From: Polyangia bacterium
Lineage (GTDB): Bacteria > Myxococcota_A > Polyangia > Nannocystales > Nannocystaceae
Reading direction: 5' to 3'
Assembly: GCA_030430565.1 (NCBI GenBank)
Contig: JAUIKS010000027.1
Location: 62,001-126,000, forward strand
DNA: 64,000 bases
Position numbers and translations under genes: made by a program. Shown piece after piece: positions 52,972 to 62,630 of this stretch (the stretch's first letter is position 1; every line of letters begins with the position of its first letter). Under the pieces are notes generated by a model. The model was not told the DNA's origin. It saw only the letters and a program-made list of their open reading frames with translations, and made no database searches.

Positions 52972-55900
52972 TCATACGCCGGCGCAAAGTCCTTCGGCCC
53001 AGGTGTTGATCTCGCGGGCGACGTCGACATGCGGTTGTGACTCGCCGGCGAGGACGGCACGGGCGGCGTTGGCATCTTCGCGGACCGCGCTGCTGCAACC
53101 GTCGCGTGTACCGAGGATCTTGGCGCGCTCGTATCTCGCGTACGCCGCGTCGAGTGGCCATGTGAACCGCGAGAGCGCGAACTCGATTTGATCGAGTGCA
53201 TCGTCATAGCGTCCGAGCTCGTGGAGAATCGCAGCGTACTGGACGCGAGCCTTGAGCAGCCATGGCGAAACCGGCTCGCCCGGAGTCAGATCTTCGAGGA
53301 GCTCTAGTGCGCGCGAGAACGCTCTCTCGCTCGCGTCGAGCTCGCCGAGCTTCTGGTACACAAGAGCCAAGTCCATCAACGTGAGCGCGGTACCAGGCGT
53401 GTGCGGGTCATCGTTGTACTCAATGATTAATTGGGCTCGATTCAGGAGTTCTTTCGCTCGCTCTACACTGTCAGGCCACGGCGCCTGGAGGTAGGCCCTA
53501 CCGAGGCGCCGACACGACTCTCCGACGAGGCCGCTTTCAGCACCTAGCGCCTCCTCGCGGGCTCGCAGCGCTCGTTCGTGGTATGCAAGCCCCCGCTCAA
53601 TAGAACTCGACGCGCCCGTTTCGTGTGGACGTGTGAGCCCCATGAGAGCATCGCCAGCGCCATGCAGAGTGTCCGCGATCGTGACCGCATCGAACTCCGC
53701 GATCCTGGCGTCATCTAGCGCGCGTTGGAAGTATTCGAGCGCTCGATCGTACCTTCGTTGGTGAAGCGCGAGGTAGCCTTGCTCCGTATGGGTGTAGAAC
53801 CGCGCCGGAGCGTCGACGAGCTGGACTGACTCGGCGTGAGCGAGGAACTCATCCGCCTTCGTGTACTCGCCCCGCCATACAAGCGCGTGCGCGAGCATAA
53901 CCTCGACGACCGCGACCTGGGGATGGTCGCGCCCGAGTATCGCGTGGCCAAGCTCGAGCGCCCGCTCGAGCTTCTCGCGGCCTTCTGCGTAGCGCCACAT
54001 GGTCGTGAGCAACGCCCCGTAGTTAGCGAGCACAATCAGGACGTCAGGGTCATTGGAAGAGAGTCGAGCACCCGCGATTCTCAGCGCCGCGTCGTAGGCC
54101 GCGGCCGCTTCTTTATCCTCTCCTGCACGCTCTCTCGCGATCGCAAGATTGTTGAAGTACAGACTGTGTAGGCGCGGATCGTCGACGCGAGTGACGAGCG
54201 CTTCTGCGAGCGGTTGATCGGTTTGCGCCCCGTTGATGTCACCCAGTAGCTCGGCACGCGAATAGAGCCGCTTGATCGCCGCCTCGGCCGCGACGGGATC
54301 GTGCGCGCTTCTCATGCCGCGCCACAGCGCATGCGTCAGCGCCGTCTTGGCGGCGCGCCCTTCGAAGCGCATCATGTACGCGCTTCCTGCCCGCAGCTGC
54401 GCTTCCGCGGCCAGCGGCTCGTAAGCAGCGTCTTCTGCCGCTGATCGCACCAACTCGGCGAGTTCAATCGCCTTGGAGTACCTCCCGAGCGACTCATACT
54501 CGGCCGCGCTTGCCAGCTTCTTTCGTCCAGCCGCGACCGCTGCGGCGGTCTCTTCACGCTCGGGGTGGGGGACCGTCGACGAGAGATAGTCAGCGTCCAC
54601 GCAGAGAGTGATCATCGGTAGCTTTCTGGCCGCGATCGCTGCACGGCCGACCACGTCCCCATCAGCTGTCTGCTCGAGAATGTTGACGAACGTGTCGAGG
54701 CTCGCTCGGCGCTGGTCAAGACACGCCGTCTGACGATCGTAGAGCTGCTCGGAGATGCGTCGGTCGCTGTGCGCACGGCAGCTATCGCGTCGCGCGCGAA
54801 CCCACGAGTCTGCGTATTCATCCAGGACAGGCGCGACACGGGGCCACGTCTCCGCCGCGAACGCGACCCCGCTGGATAGCACCGCGCGACCCGTCGATTC
54901 TCGTCGCGCGTCGGTCCACACTGCAGCCAGCTCATCGTCGACGCCGGCGCACGGCCGCCGCCAAGCGCCAGAGGCCGCGGCCGTACCCAGGCCCGTCGCC
55001 ACGATCGCGGCGCCTACGGCAACGCGCGTTCTCCGTCGGTGTCGTATGAGCGCTGGATTCTGCTCCAACGCCGCGAGCAGCGTCTCCATGTCGGGATAGC
55101 GCGCGTTCGCGTCGACCTCGAGACCACGCAGAACCACCGCGCGGATCCAGAGGGGCACATCAGCGTGTTCATCGATCGGGCGCAACTTGCCGTGAATCAC
55201 GTTGTGAAAGAGCGCTGAGAACGAGTCGCCAGCGAAAGGGAGTTGGCCGTAGAGCGCCTGGAACAGCGAGACGCAAAAACTAAACTGATCGCTGCGCGCG
55301 TCGGCTCGCTGGCCCTCAAATTGCTCTGGGGACATGTACGCTGGCGTCCCCATCACGGCGCCGGTGCGCGTGATGAGTCGGGTCTCGCTTGGTGTCCGCT
55401 TGTGCGGGTCGGTGTCTACGAGATCTGTCGCTGGCTTCGTGTCCACGAGCCGCGCGAGTCCAAAGTCGAGGACCTTCACGACCCCGTCCTCGGCGATCAT
55501 GGCGTTGTGGGGTTTAAAGTCACGGTGCACGAGGCCCGCGCGGTGGGCCGCCGCGAGGCCGCGCGCGGCTTGCTTGTAAACCTCCAGGACCTCGCGCCAC
55601 CGCTGTTTCTCGGATCTCTGCCACGCGCTCAAGTTAACGCCGGCGACGTACTCCATCGCCACGAACACGTCGTCGCCGAACGTCCCGACGTCGTAGACTC
55701 CGACCACGTTTGCGTGCGACAGTCGGGCCATCGCGCGCGCCTCTTGGATCAGCCGCTTCGTCTCATCCTGTCCTCCACGACCTGTTCGAAGAACCTTGAC
55801 CGCGATCTTGCGATCGAGCTCGGGATCGTACGCCGCGTAGACGACTCCCATACCGCCTGCGCCGAGAACCTCGATCACGAGGTAGCGACCGAGTCGCGCG

Positions 55901-56247
55901 GGAGCGTCGCCGGGGAGCGGCGCCCAAGGCTTCGACGCGGGGCTCGCCGCCAGGGTCGGCTCGGAGCCGAGCTCCGGTCGCAGCGTGTCCTCGTGACCGC
56001 TGGGGTCGTCGGCGCCGCGCTCGGGGCTTGCCGGGCTCTGGATCAGCGCGGCGACGAGATCGTGGCAGTCTTCACACGTGTCGAAGTGGCGCTCGAGCGC
56101 TGCCCGGTCTACGCGTGACGAGCTCCCCTCGACAAACTCGAGGATCACGTTCTCGTCGGGGCAAGCTTCTACAGCGCAGGCGCTAGGTGTCGAGCCGATA
56201 CTCATGCTTGATCGCGTATCGGTCGAAGACGTCACCATGGGAATCAT
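52972..56247 (-). CDS. Ser/Thr protein kinase with N-terminal anti-sigma-type zinc finger and C-terminal TPR repeats
   Basis: A 1091-residue protein. Residues 51-62 carry HFDTCEDC (His54, Cys58, Cys61), the HxxxCxxC zinc motif of anti-sigma factors. The kinase domain spans about 120-400: GAGGMGVVY (129-137), Lys151 in IAVKVL, HRDFKPHN, DFGLAR and GTPAYMSPEQF. A transmembrane helix (VAVGAAIVATGLGTAAASGAW) follows near residue 440, then about 600 residues of helical repeats including TPR units in the last 400. Alternative ATG starts exist at 56238 and 56205. The architecture is common in myxobacterial kinases linked to ECF sigma factors, but none lies beside it. Confidence 0.9.
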   Translation of the reverse strand: MIPMVTSSTDTRSSMSIGSTPSACAVEACPDENVILEFVEGSSSRVDRAALERHFDTCEDCHDLVAALIQSPASPERGADDPSGHEDTLRPELGSEPTLAASPASKPWAPLPGDAPARLGRYLVIEVLGAGGMGVVYAAYDPELDRKIAVKVLRTGRGGQDETKRLIQEARAMARLSHANVVGVYDVGTFGDDVFVAMEYVAGVNLSAWQRSEKQRWREVLEVYKQAARGLAAAHRAGLVHRDFKPHNAMIAEDGVVKVLDFGLARLVDTKPATDLVDTDPHKRTPSETRLITRTGAVMGTPAYMSPEQFEGQRADARSDQFSFCVSLFQALYGQLPFAGDSFSALFHNVIHGKLRPIDEHADVPLWIRAVVLRGLEVDANARYPDMETLLAALEQNPALIRHRRRTRVAVGAAIVATGLGTAAASGAWRRPCAGVDDELAAVWTDARRESTGRAVLSSGVAFAAETWPRVAPVLDEYADSWVRARRDSCRAHSDRRISEQLYDRQTACLDQRRASLDTFVNILEQTADGDVVGRAAIAARKLPMITLCVDADYLSSTVPHPEREETAAAVAAGRKKLASAAEYESLGRYSKAIELAELVRSAAEDAAYEPLAAEAQLRAGSAYMMRFEGRAAKTALTHALWRGMRSAHDPVAAEAAIKRLYSRAELLGDINGAQTDQPLAEALVTRVDDPRLHSLYFNNLAIARERAGEDKEAAAAYDAALRIAGARLSSNDPDVLIVLANYGALLTTMWRYAEGREKLERALELGHAILGRDHPQVAVVEVMLAHALVWRGEYTKADEFLAHAESVQLVDAPARFYTHTEQGYLALHQRRYDRALEYFQRALDDARIAEFDAVTIADTLHGAGDALMGLTRPHETGASSSIERGLAYHERALRAREEALGAESGLVGESCRRLGRAYLQAPWPDSVERAKELLNRAQLIIEYNDDPHTPGTALTLMDLALVYQKLGELDASERAFSRALELLEDLTPGEPVSPWLLKARVQYAAILHELGRYDDALDQIEFALSRFTWPLDAAYARYERAKILGTRDGCSSAVREDANAARAVLAGESQPHVDVAREINTWAEGLCAGV

Positions 56248-56339
56248 ACGCTGGCTGGCATCGCCGCGTCGGGTTGCTGCACACGCAACTGATTGCTCTG
56301 TCCTCGCACGCTGGGGTCGCTACCCGACGGTCAACGCCG

Positions 56340-57335
56340 TTAGATCACAATCCCAGGGTCCACGATAAACGTCACCAGCACCTCGTCGTCCACGTCGTGA
56401 TTCGAGTTTGCGCAAGTCGGGATCCCGCAAGGGTACTGCGCGTTCGCCTTTCGAGGACTGCCAATGCACAGCGTCCCGTCTGCCCCCCACATCGCTTCGA
56501 CTGCGAGACCCGAGCCGATGATGTTGTCGATCTCCTCCCGATCCCACGAAAGGTAGATCTCGGTTCCGGCCTCAGTTTGTGGGTTGGCGTCCCAGCAGTA
56601 GTCGGCGAGCGCGGCGCGGATACCAGTCTCGTACTGTTGCGGGCCAACGTCCTGGGGCCCGAACCCCCACAGCGCGAGTTTACCGACGGCCCCCTCTGTA
56701 CAAGCGGTGTACGCTTGATCGTGAGCATCAACCTCCCCGAGCTGGTTCGCGGTCACTTCCAGTGTTTCGTGATCGACCTCGATCCCCTTGAGGAACAGCG
56801 CCTCGTTGCTCTCCGAGAGACTCTCGCTGCAAAAGGGGAACGTTGCGTGGTGCACTATCTCGAGCTCGAGCTCGTAGAAGTGTCCGACTTCGCCGTTGTC
56901 GCGTAGCCCCTCGCGATAATCAACAACATGGAGGATCTTCTCGTTCTGACTCACGCCGTTGACGAACTCGAGCTCCGCGCCGATCATGTCAGCCCCCTGA
57001 AAAACGTGCTTATTCCTCCGCCCGATGAGTTCTCCATCCGCCGTGAGGTTGAGCGATGTCAGGGGCAACATCCCGTTCTGTGTCGAGACGCGAGCGGCGC
57101 CGATGTGTGGGCCCGCGACTTCTTCGAGGCTCAGCTGATACGACTCGGTTCCCTCGGCAAACTCCACGTCAGTGTTGAGGCGAGGCCCGCCGTTGCCGTG
57201 ACCTCCACCCGAACGATCCTCGACAGCGTCGTACACGAACTCGCCATTCTCGACGTCGTCACACGACGCTACGCCACAGAGCGCGAGTGCAACCGAGAGC
57301 CCGTTCGTAAGAAGTTTCGTATTCGCCGTGCTCAT
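56340..57335 (-). CDS. ADYC-domain lipoprotein
   Basis: GGAG about 8 bases before the ATG supports the start. The signal peptide ends LALCGVASC. The 331-residue product has an N-terminal beta region (SYQLSLEEVAGPHIGA), a region with HVVDYREGL and FYELELEIVHHATF, and the C-terminal signature ALADYCWDANPQTEAG that names the ADYC family, with EIYLSW, NIIGSGLAVEAMWGADG and paired Cys (CIGSPRKANAQYPCG). ADYC proteins are of unknown function and often found in myxobacterial secreted proteins. It lies 92 bases downstream of the kinase start on the same strand, not in a tight operon. Confidence 0.7.
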   Translation of the reverse strand: MSTANTKLLTNGLSVALALCGVASCDDVENGEFVYDAVEDRSGGGHGNGGPRLNTDVEFAEGTESYQLSLEEVAGPHIGAARVSTQNGMLPLTSLNLTADGELIGRRNKHVFQGADMIGAELEFVNGVSQNEKILHVVDYREGLRDNGEVGHFYELELEIVHHATFPFCSESLSESNEALFLKGIEVDHETLEVTANQLGEVDAHDQAYTACTEGAVGKLALWGFGPQDVGPQQYETGIRAALADYCWDANPQTEAGTEIYLSWDREEIDNIIGSGLAVEAMWGADGTLCIGSPRKANAQYPCGIPTCANSNHDVDDEVLVTFIVDPGIVI

Positions 57336-57751
57336 GTTTCGTCTCCATCTCTCCGAGCCGTCTCTCCGGCTCAATCATCTGGACGAGGCACCGCTTTGTG
57401 GGGCGCACGAATTGTTGAGAAGTTTCGAGAAAAATGAAATCTCCAGCGACACGCGCGAACGCGCACGTCGGCTCGTGGACCGTGGACCGGTACCACGGCT
57501 TCAACATGTGGCGCGCTCGACAAAAACAAAAGGAACTGCCCGGGGGAGCAGCTCGCGCTGCAGCTGATGCGGGAGGTGCGATCACGGCCGCTGCGCGATG
57601 AAGTCAAGGAGTCCACTTGGCGCGCGATTTCGAATCGCATCCAGAGAGTTGCACGCGAAGGCGGACGACGCGTCCCTCGCAATCCCGCGCTTCCCGTCGG
57701 TTGACAGATGGTCGACGCTTCCGCGTGCTGTGCTCGCTCAAGGTCTGCGCG
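57336..57751. other. Intergenic region without recognised genes
   Basis: These 416 bases lie upstream of the ADYC gene and downstream of the TonB-C-like gene, both on the minus strand. Short open frames on either strand have no codon bias or family resemblance. The ADYC promoter should lie in the part nearest 57336, but no hexamers stand out. Confidence 0.5.
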
Positions 57752-58192
57752 TTACTTCGGAACCATCTTGTACTCAATACGGGAGCACGCGCGGACGGCC
57801 TCTCCGTCGCGTGTGATCGGGCGATAGCGCCGGCGCCGGATCGTCCGCACCATCACCGTGTCGAGGTAGTCCTCGCCCGAAGAGCGCTTTACCTCGACAG
57901 CGTCGACGGCCCCTTCGGGGTCAACGCAGAACTCGAGCACGACGTGCATCCCCTCCCCGCGCTTGAGCATGGGCGACTCGGCGAGTTCGGCGTAGGGCGG
58001 GTCGGGCGCGAAGATCTCGGCCTCGCGCGTGTAGGGGAGCTTCTCACCGCTCGCGGGGAGGACCCAGTACTGCTCCTCGCGCGGCGAGGAAGGCGACCGC
58101 GTCGCGCGATCACCATCGCAGCTGACGAAGGAGACTCCGATCAGCGCGGCGGCCAGCGCGATCGCTAGGTGTCGAGGACGTCGTGTTTGCAT
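57752..58192 (-). CDS. Small TonB C-terminal-like lipoprotein
   Basis: A 146-residue lipoprotein starting MQTRRPRHLAIALAAALIGVSFVSC. After a short spacer the domain LEFCVDPEGAVDAVEVKRSS, then DYLDTVMVRTIRRRRYRPI and a last strand SRIEYKMV matches the TonB C-terminal/AgmX fold (strand, turn, conserved helix with YRP near its end). TonB-C domains bind outer-membrane transporters or periplasmic partners; here there is no TonB helix, so an adaptor role is likely. It follows the AgmX-domain gene by 24 bases. Confidence 0.75.
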   Translation of the reverse strand: MQTRRPRHLAIALAAALIGVSFVSCDGDRATRSPSSPREEQYWVLPASGEKLPYTREAEIFAPDPPYAELAESPMLKRGEGMHVVLEFCVDPEGAVDAVEVKRSSGEDYLDTVMVRTIRRRRYRPITRDGEAVRACSRIEYKMVPK

Positions 58193-58216
58193 GGTGCTGC
58201 TGGTTTTCAACCGCGC

Positions 58217-60688
58217 TCATCCTGGCTGGAGCACGAACGGGTACGAGACGATCACGTGTCTGCCTCCCTTCGGTGAGGGAAACTTCCACGCGCCCGTCGC
58301 GTCGGCGATACAGCGCTCGACCTCGGGCATCGCTATCGTCGACGACTCAATCATCGCGCTGGTCACGAACCCGAGCCCGTTGATCGTGAATCGGATGACG
58401 ACGCGACCGCTGAGGCTGGGATCTTGCTTGAGACCGGTATTGTAGCAGCTTCGTATTTCCTCGATCCGCGAGCGCACGACACCGCGTATCGCCTCTTTGT
58501 CGAGCGCGCCGCCTCCTCCGGTCAACCTTGACGCGCGCGCGCATACCTCGGTCTCGCCATGAAGCTCGCACTGGGTCCGCAGCAGCTCGTGGGCGACGTT
58601 CGCTTGCTCGGCCTCAATGAGCACATCCGCGCTCCGCAACGCGAGCATACGTCGAAGCGCCCGCGCGGCGTCTGCCGTCGCCGCGTCCCCGTCGGCGCAC
58701 GCGAGCGCGCGCTCGGTGTCGTTAATGGTATTGGAGACGATGGACGCGAGCTGCTCTCGCGGGGTGCTCGCAAGGACATCTAGCCCTCGTCTCGCGTGGT
58801 GGCCCGCGTCCACCAAACACCGCGCGCCCTCGCCTCCGCGCGGCGAGCCCAGCGGCGAACTCCAGCTGAAATCCTCGGGCTCCTGGCGCTCGCCCTCCAC
58901 CAAGGACACCTCGCCGCCGTCTTTGCTCACGGCGGCCTCGAGCTCGATGGACCGGCTCCTGCGTCGCACGACGATCTGAGCGTCCCCACCTCGCGCCATC
59001 GCTTTGAAGTTCGCGGCGGCGGAGGCCGGTACGAAGTGCTCGATCAATTTCGAGGTAGAGACAGAGCCGCGCGCGAGCACGTCCTGACTGAGCGCTGGAG
59101 AGCCAAACGTCACGCTCGTGCGCGCATCCCCGAACAGCGTGAGCTGCTCGCCCTCGACTGTCTCGGGGGTCCCAAGCGGCGCGACGCCGGCCGCTCGTCG
59201 CCCCGCGTTGATCGCGTCGATGATTCGCTTCGCGTCGACATCCTCGGGCCACTGCAGCGCGAATACGCCCTGCGGCGCGCCGTCGCTACTCCCGCTCCAG
59301 AGCAGGTGCGCGGCGATGGGGAGACGCTCGAGCGACACAGGCACGATCGCGTGACTGGCGAGTTCATCGAGCATCCGGAGCATCCCGAAGGGGTACCGCG
59401 CGATCAGATACCCGACGAGCATTCGATCCTGCGCCAGCACCCGCACGAATTCGAAGGGGGCCTCGCCGTTCACGCGAGCGGGCGGCGCCTTCGCCACGTC
59501 GCGCATCGCGGTGAAGTTGGCGTGCGCGGTGAGCTGCGCCCAGGGGTGCTCGCCAGCGTCGAGCGAGTACACAGGAGCATCGAGGCGTTGGGCTTCGTTC
59601 GCGTCGAAGATCGCGGCGCCCTGCGGGGTGAGGCTCGCGGCGCCGTGGATCCGTATGGCGTCCTTGTTCGACACCGCGGCGAGCGCGATGTCGTCGATCT
59701 CGGCGCCCTGATCCCCCATACGCAGCTCCGCGTCGAGAAGGATCGCGGTCCCCTTCGCCACAGCGAGGGCGTGCTGGTCGGCGGCGACTCGCGACTGGGC
59801 TCGGATCGACTCGGCCGCGCCGAACCACGGGACGAGCGCTCGAGCCCGCCAGGGGCGCACGAGTATCGCCGTTGACGCGTCTGCGCGCGTCAATACACGC
59901 GCGGCTGGGGTCGACGGCAGCGGTGCGTTCGCTGTGTCGAGGTGTTCACGCGCGTACTCGTGCAGCGCCGCCGCGTGCATCCCCTCCGCCTCGTGAAAGG
60001 CCACGACCCGCACGGCGTCGTTCTCGGGGAGTATGGCGATCAGGACATCCGGGAGTTCGAGCGCCACCGCGCCCTCGTGCGCGGCGACGATCTCCGGATG
60101 GGAGGTCACGGAGCTCGCGCGCAACAGCATCGACTCGAAGGAACGCGTGAGCTTCGCGGGATCCGTGGCGGGAACCCACAGCTGGTGACGAAGCGGCGGC
60201 AACCAATCGTCGGCGATCGGGAGCTGCGGGACGATCGCGCCCGGGGGACCCTCGTACGGGATCTCGCCTAGCGACATGACGATCGCGCGCGTCGAGTCCC
60301 AGCCCTCAACCGCGAGCGCGCCGCTCGTCATCAACCACGGAACCTTGCGCAAGTTGGCGCCGCCGTCTGCCTCGAAGAGCTTCTCGGTTGACACCCGGAG
60401 CGGTGGCATGGGGCCGGGACGCGAACTACGGAAAACGCCGACGATGAAGCCCTGATCGCCCAGCGCAGAGATGGCCTCGAGCGTGTCGGGGTCCGGATCC
60501 GCGGAGGGAACTTGCTCACCTGCAGGAACTCTCGTCGGAGGCGATGTCTCCTGATCGGAGGTGCACCCCGAAACAGCGAGCGTGAGGCCGAGCGCCCATT
60601 GACCTCCTCGTTCTAGAGCGCGCGACCGACCGCGGTAGCTTCGTTCGCGGCCTGGGCGCCTCGTCGGCGTCTTCGAGTTCGGGAGCAT
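58217..60688 (-). CDS. Large lipoprotein with C-terminal AgmX/PglI domain
   Basis: An 823-residue protein with a basic n-region and lipobox LAVSGC (Cys near residue 42). Residues about 60-690 contain two or three copies of a mixed alpha/beta unit, without known catalytic motifs. The C-terminal 100 residues start LDKEAIRGVVRSRIEEIRSC and include YNTGLKQDPSLSGRVVIRF, VTSAMIESSTIAMPEVERC and WKFPSPKGG, the AgmX/PglI C-terminal domain of gliding-motility proteins. It heads a two-gene unit with the TonB-C-like lipoprotein. A role in the cell envelope or motility is inferred from the domain only. Confidence 0.8.
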   Translation of the reverse strand: MLPNSKTPTRRPGRERSYRGRSRALERGGQWALGLTLAVSGCTSDQETSPPTRVPAGEQVPSADPDPDTLEAISALGDQGFIVGVFRSSRPGPMPPLRVSTEKLFEADGGANLRKVPWLMTSGALAVEGWDSTRAIVMSLGEIPYEGPPGAIVPQLPIADDWLPPLRHQLWVPATDPAKLTRSFESMLLRASSVTSHPEIVAAHEGAVALELPDVLIAILPENDAVRVVAFHEAEGMHAAALHEYAREHLDTANAPLPSTPAARVLTRADASTAILVRPWRARALVPWFGAAESIRAQSRVAADQHALAVAKGTAILLDAELRMGDQGAEIDDIALAAVSNKDAIRIHGAASLTPQGAAIFDANEAQRLDAPVYSLDAGEHPWAQLTAHANFTAMRDVAKAPPARVNGEAPFEFVRVLAQDRMLVGYLIARYPFGMLRMLDELASHAIVPVSLERLPIAAHLLWSGSSDGAPQGVFALQWPEDVDAKRIIDAINAGRRAAGVAPLGTPETVEGEQLTLFGDARTSVTFGSPALSQDVLARGSVSTSKLIEHFVPASAAANFKAMARGGDAQIVVRRRSRSIELEAAVSKDGGEVSLVEGERQEPEDFSWSSPLGSPRGGEGARCLVDAGHHARRGLDVLASTPREQLASIVSNTINDTERALACADGDAATADAARALRRMLALRSADVLIEAEQANVAHELLRTQCELHGETEVCARASRLTGGGGALDKEAIRGVVRSRIEEIRSCYNTGLKQDPSLSGRVVIRFTINGLGFVTSAMIESSTIAMPEVERCIADATGAWKFPSPKGGRHVIVSYPFVLQPG

Positions 60689-60894
60689 TCGAGTGTGACC
60701 TCCTCGCTGTGCGGGTATGGACGGGGCTCGCCCACCCGGCGGGTATCATCGATTCGACGTCGACGGGTTGAGCCTGGCGCAACCCAATCCTCACGTCCCA
60801 TCGTCCCAGACGAGGCCCGTGTCCGGAGGGCGCACACCGTTGATCCGAGACGCTGAGCGCAGTGTGTTCGATACCGCGCGCAGACGGGAGACAG

Positions 60895-61485
60895 TTATTC
60901 CGCCGGCTCGATCACCAAGGGTCCCTCGCCCTCGACGGTCGGCACGACCCGGGGCCCCTCGACGCGGCAGCCGAACCGCGCTTCGGCCTCGGCGAGCAGC
61001 GCCTCGGGAGATCGGCGCAGGCGATCGAGGTCCCAGGGGACCACGGCGAGCTCGGTCTGGGTCGCCCGCGTGTCCGCTCGCGCGAGGTACCGGGCCGGCG
61101 TCAATCGGCGTGATCGCCCGGTTCGGGTGTGGCGCGGCGGACTCGTTCCAGCGCTCGATCGCGCCGTCGAGGCTCACGGTCCCGAATTGTTGCTTGATAT
61201 GCGCCCTGGCGATCGCGCGCCCGGCCATCATGAGGGTCGTGTTGTCGGCCCGGTAGTGCTGTTTGAACCTTCGCAACATCGCCGGCGCGAGCGCGTCGAG
61301 CTGCGCGGGCGTGGGCTCCTGCGCCCGCGCATAGGGATGCGACACGCCGCGCCGTAGGCCGCGGCCGGCAGCGAGCGGTACGCGGGAGCGCGGGTAAGGT
61401 GCTCTGGCTGGGACACGCGCTCGCGCAGCACCTTCCGGGTATCTACAAGCGGCCACACCAGGAGGTGCTCACGATCCTGGTTCCG
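60895..61485 (-). pseudogene. Decayed M16 (insulinase-type) peptidase
   Basis: Three minus-strand frames must be joined to follow one protein: VRNQDREHLLVWPLVDTRKV and AYRSLPAAAYGA; then HPYARAQEPTPAQL, MLRRFKQHYRADNTTLMMAGR and DGAIERWNESAAP; then ARYLARADTRATQTELAVVP to GEGPLVIEPAE and a stop. This is the order of an M16B peptidase (HPYG..., F-x-x-HYxPxNxTLVVVGD, then the GATQT segment). Frameshifts lie near 61350 and 61100, and the HxxEH zinc motif is missing. It is a relic, with the N-terminus lost. The rest of the gap 60689-61700 shows nothing else. Confidence 0.65.
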
Positions 61486-61700
61486 AACCGGGCTAGCTGC
61501 ATGAGGGTGACTCCACGCGTCCGCGCTGGGCGTCACGGTGGAGCTTCTTTTAGGAAGAAGGAATACGACGGAGCCGAAGCCGGCAGCGCACGGCGAACTC
61601 AAGCCGGCTCCGGCCACGCTCGCCAAGGGCCCATCCCGTTCCGCACGAGCGGGGCTTCAAGCTTCGAACACTCTCGCGCGCGAGCGTCCGCGAGGTGTGA

Positions 61701-62630
61701 ATGAACACGTCGTCGCCTCAACGGGTGCGCGCCCTCCGTCTCGATGCAACAATCACGCTCGCCATGGTGTTTCGCGCGGACAGGAAGAATCGGAAGGCGG
61801 GCACGAAGGCGCGCGGACGCGGTCAGGACAACCGTCTCGTCATCCCGTCACGGTGGCGCGACTCGCAGGTCTACTGGGAGAAGCTGACCGACTACCGGAC
61901 CTTCGCCTTGCAGATCGCGGGTCGCCAGCTCCCCTTCGTCGTCGAGCGGCCGCATCCGCGGTGCTACCACGCCGTGACCCCCGAGGACGTCGCTACGCTG
62001 CTCGCAGCGCTGCCGATCGAGACGTGGGAGGCGCTCGACCTGTTCGTGTTCCGACAGCCGACGAAGAAGCAGCGGATTCTTAGCTGCTGCTGGGCGCGGC
62101 TTGCGTACTTCGCCGAGGTTGCCGACTTCGAGGGGATCACGATCTTCCTCGAGGCGCTGCCGAGGCGGCGCACTTGGTACAGGTCAAAGTCTCTCACGCC
62201 CGACGCCGAGCGCGAGCTGCGTCGTCTCGAGGCGCTCGGCGTTGAACTCATACCCGAGCGCAGACGCCTGCGGTTAACCTCGAGTCCCGAGGCCGACCGT
62301 CAGGTCCAGCTCTACCACTCGGTCCTCCATGAACTCGGGCACCTCGAGGACTGGATCAAGCACGATCGATACGTTCTCGAAGATCCCGAAGACCGCGCAG
62401 CCGAGGGAGAGCGCCGGATCGACGAGGGCACGCCGCACTACGACCAAAAATCAGCCCGCGAGCTCGAGGTCTACGCCCACCGGTTCTCAGACCGACACCG
62501 CGCCGCCCTGATCGAAGCCGGCGTCATCCCCTTTACGCGCCGATTCGATGAGACGCTCATGGCGAGCGTTGACGTTGACGAGGCATGGTTTTCGGCCGAC
62601 GGCGATGGCGGTGTCGGCGAAGACCCCTGA
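61701..62630 (+). CDS. Orphan HELGH-motif protein, zinc-metallopeptidase-like
   Basis: GAGGTG lies 4 bases before the ATG. The 309-residue soluble protein has a basic N-terminal region, a mixed middle with FALQIAGRQLPFVVERP and LDLFVFRQPTKKQR, and HELGH at residues 210-214 in a helix (LYHSVLHELGHLEDWIKHD), with a possible third ligand His260 in LEVYAHRF. This is the pattern of a zincin-like metal site. No known peptidase family was recognised. The base composition is less GC-rich than nearby genes, and the neighbourhood holds pseudogenes, so recent transfer is possible. Confidence 0.62.
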   Translation: MNTSSPQRVRALRLDATITLAMVFRADRKNRKAGTKARGRGQDNRLVIPSRWRDSQVYWEKLTDYRTFALQIAGRQLPFVVERPHPRCYHAVTPEDVATLLAALPIETWEALDLFVFRQPTKKQRILSCCWARLAYFAEVADFEGITIFLEALPRRRTWYRSKSLTPDAERELRRLEALGVELIPERRRLRLTSSPEADRQVQLYHSVLHELGHLEDWIKHDRYVLEDPEDRAAEGERRIDEGTPHYDQKSARELEVYAHRFSDRHRAALIEAGVIPFTRRFDETLMASVDVDEAWFSADGDGGVGEDP

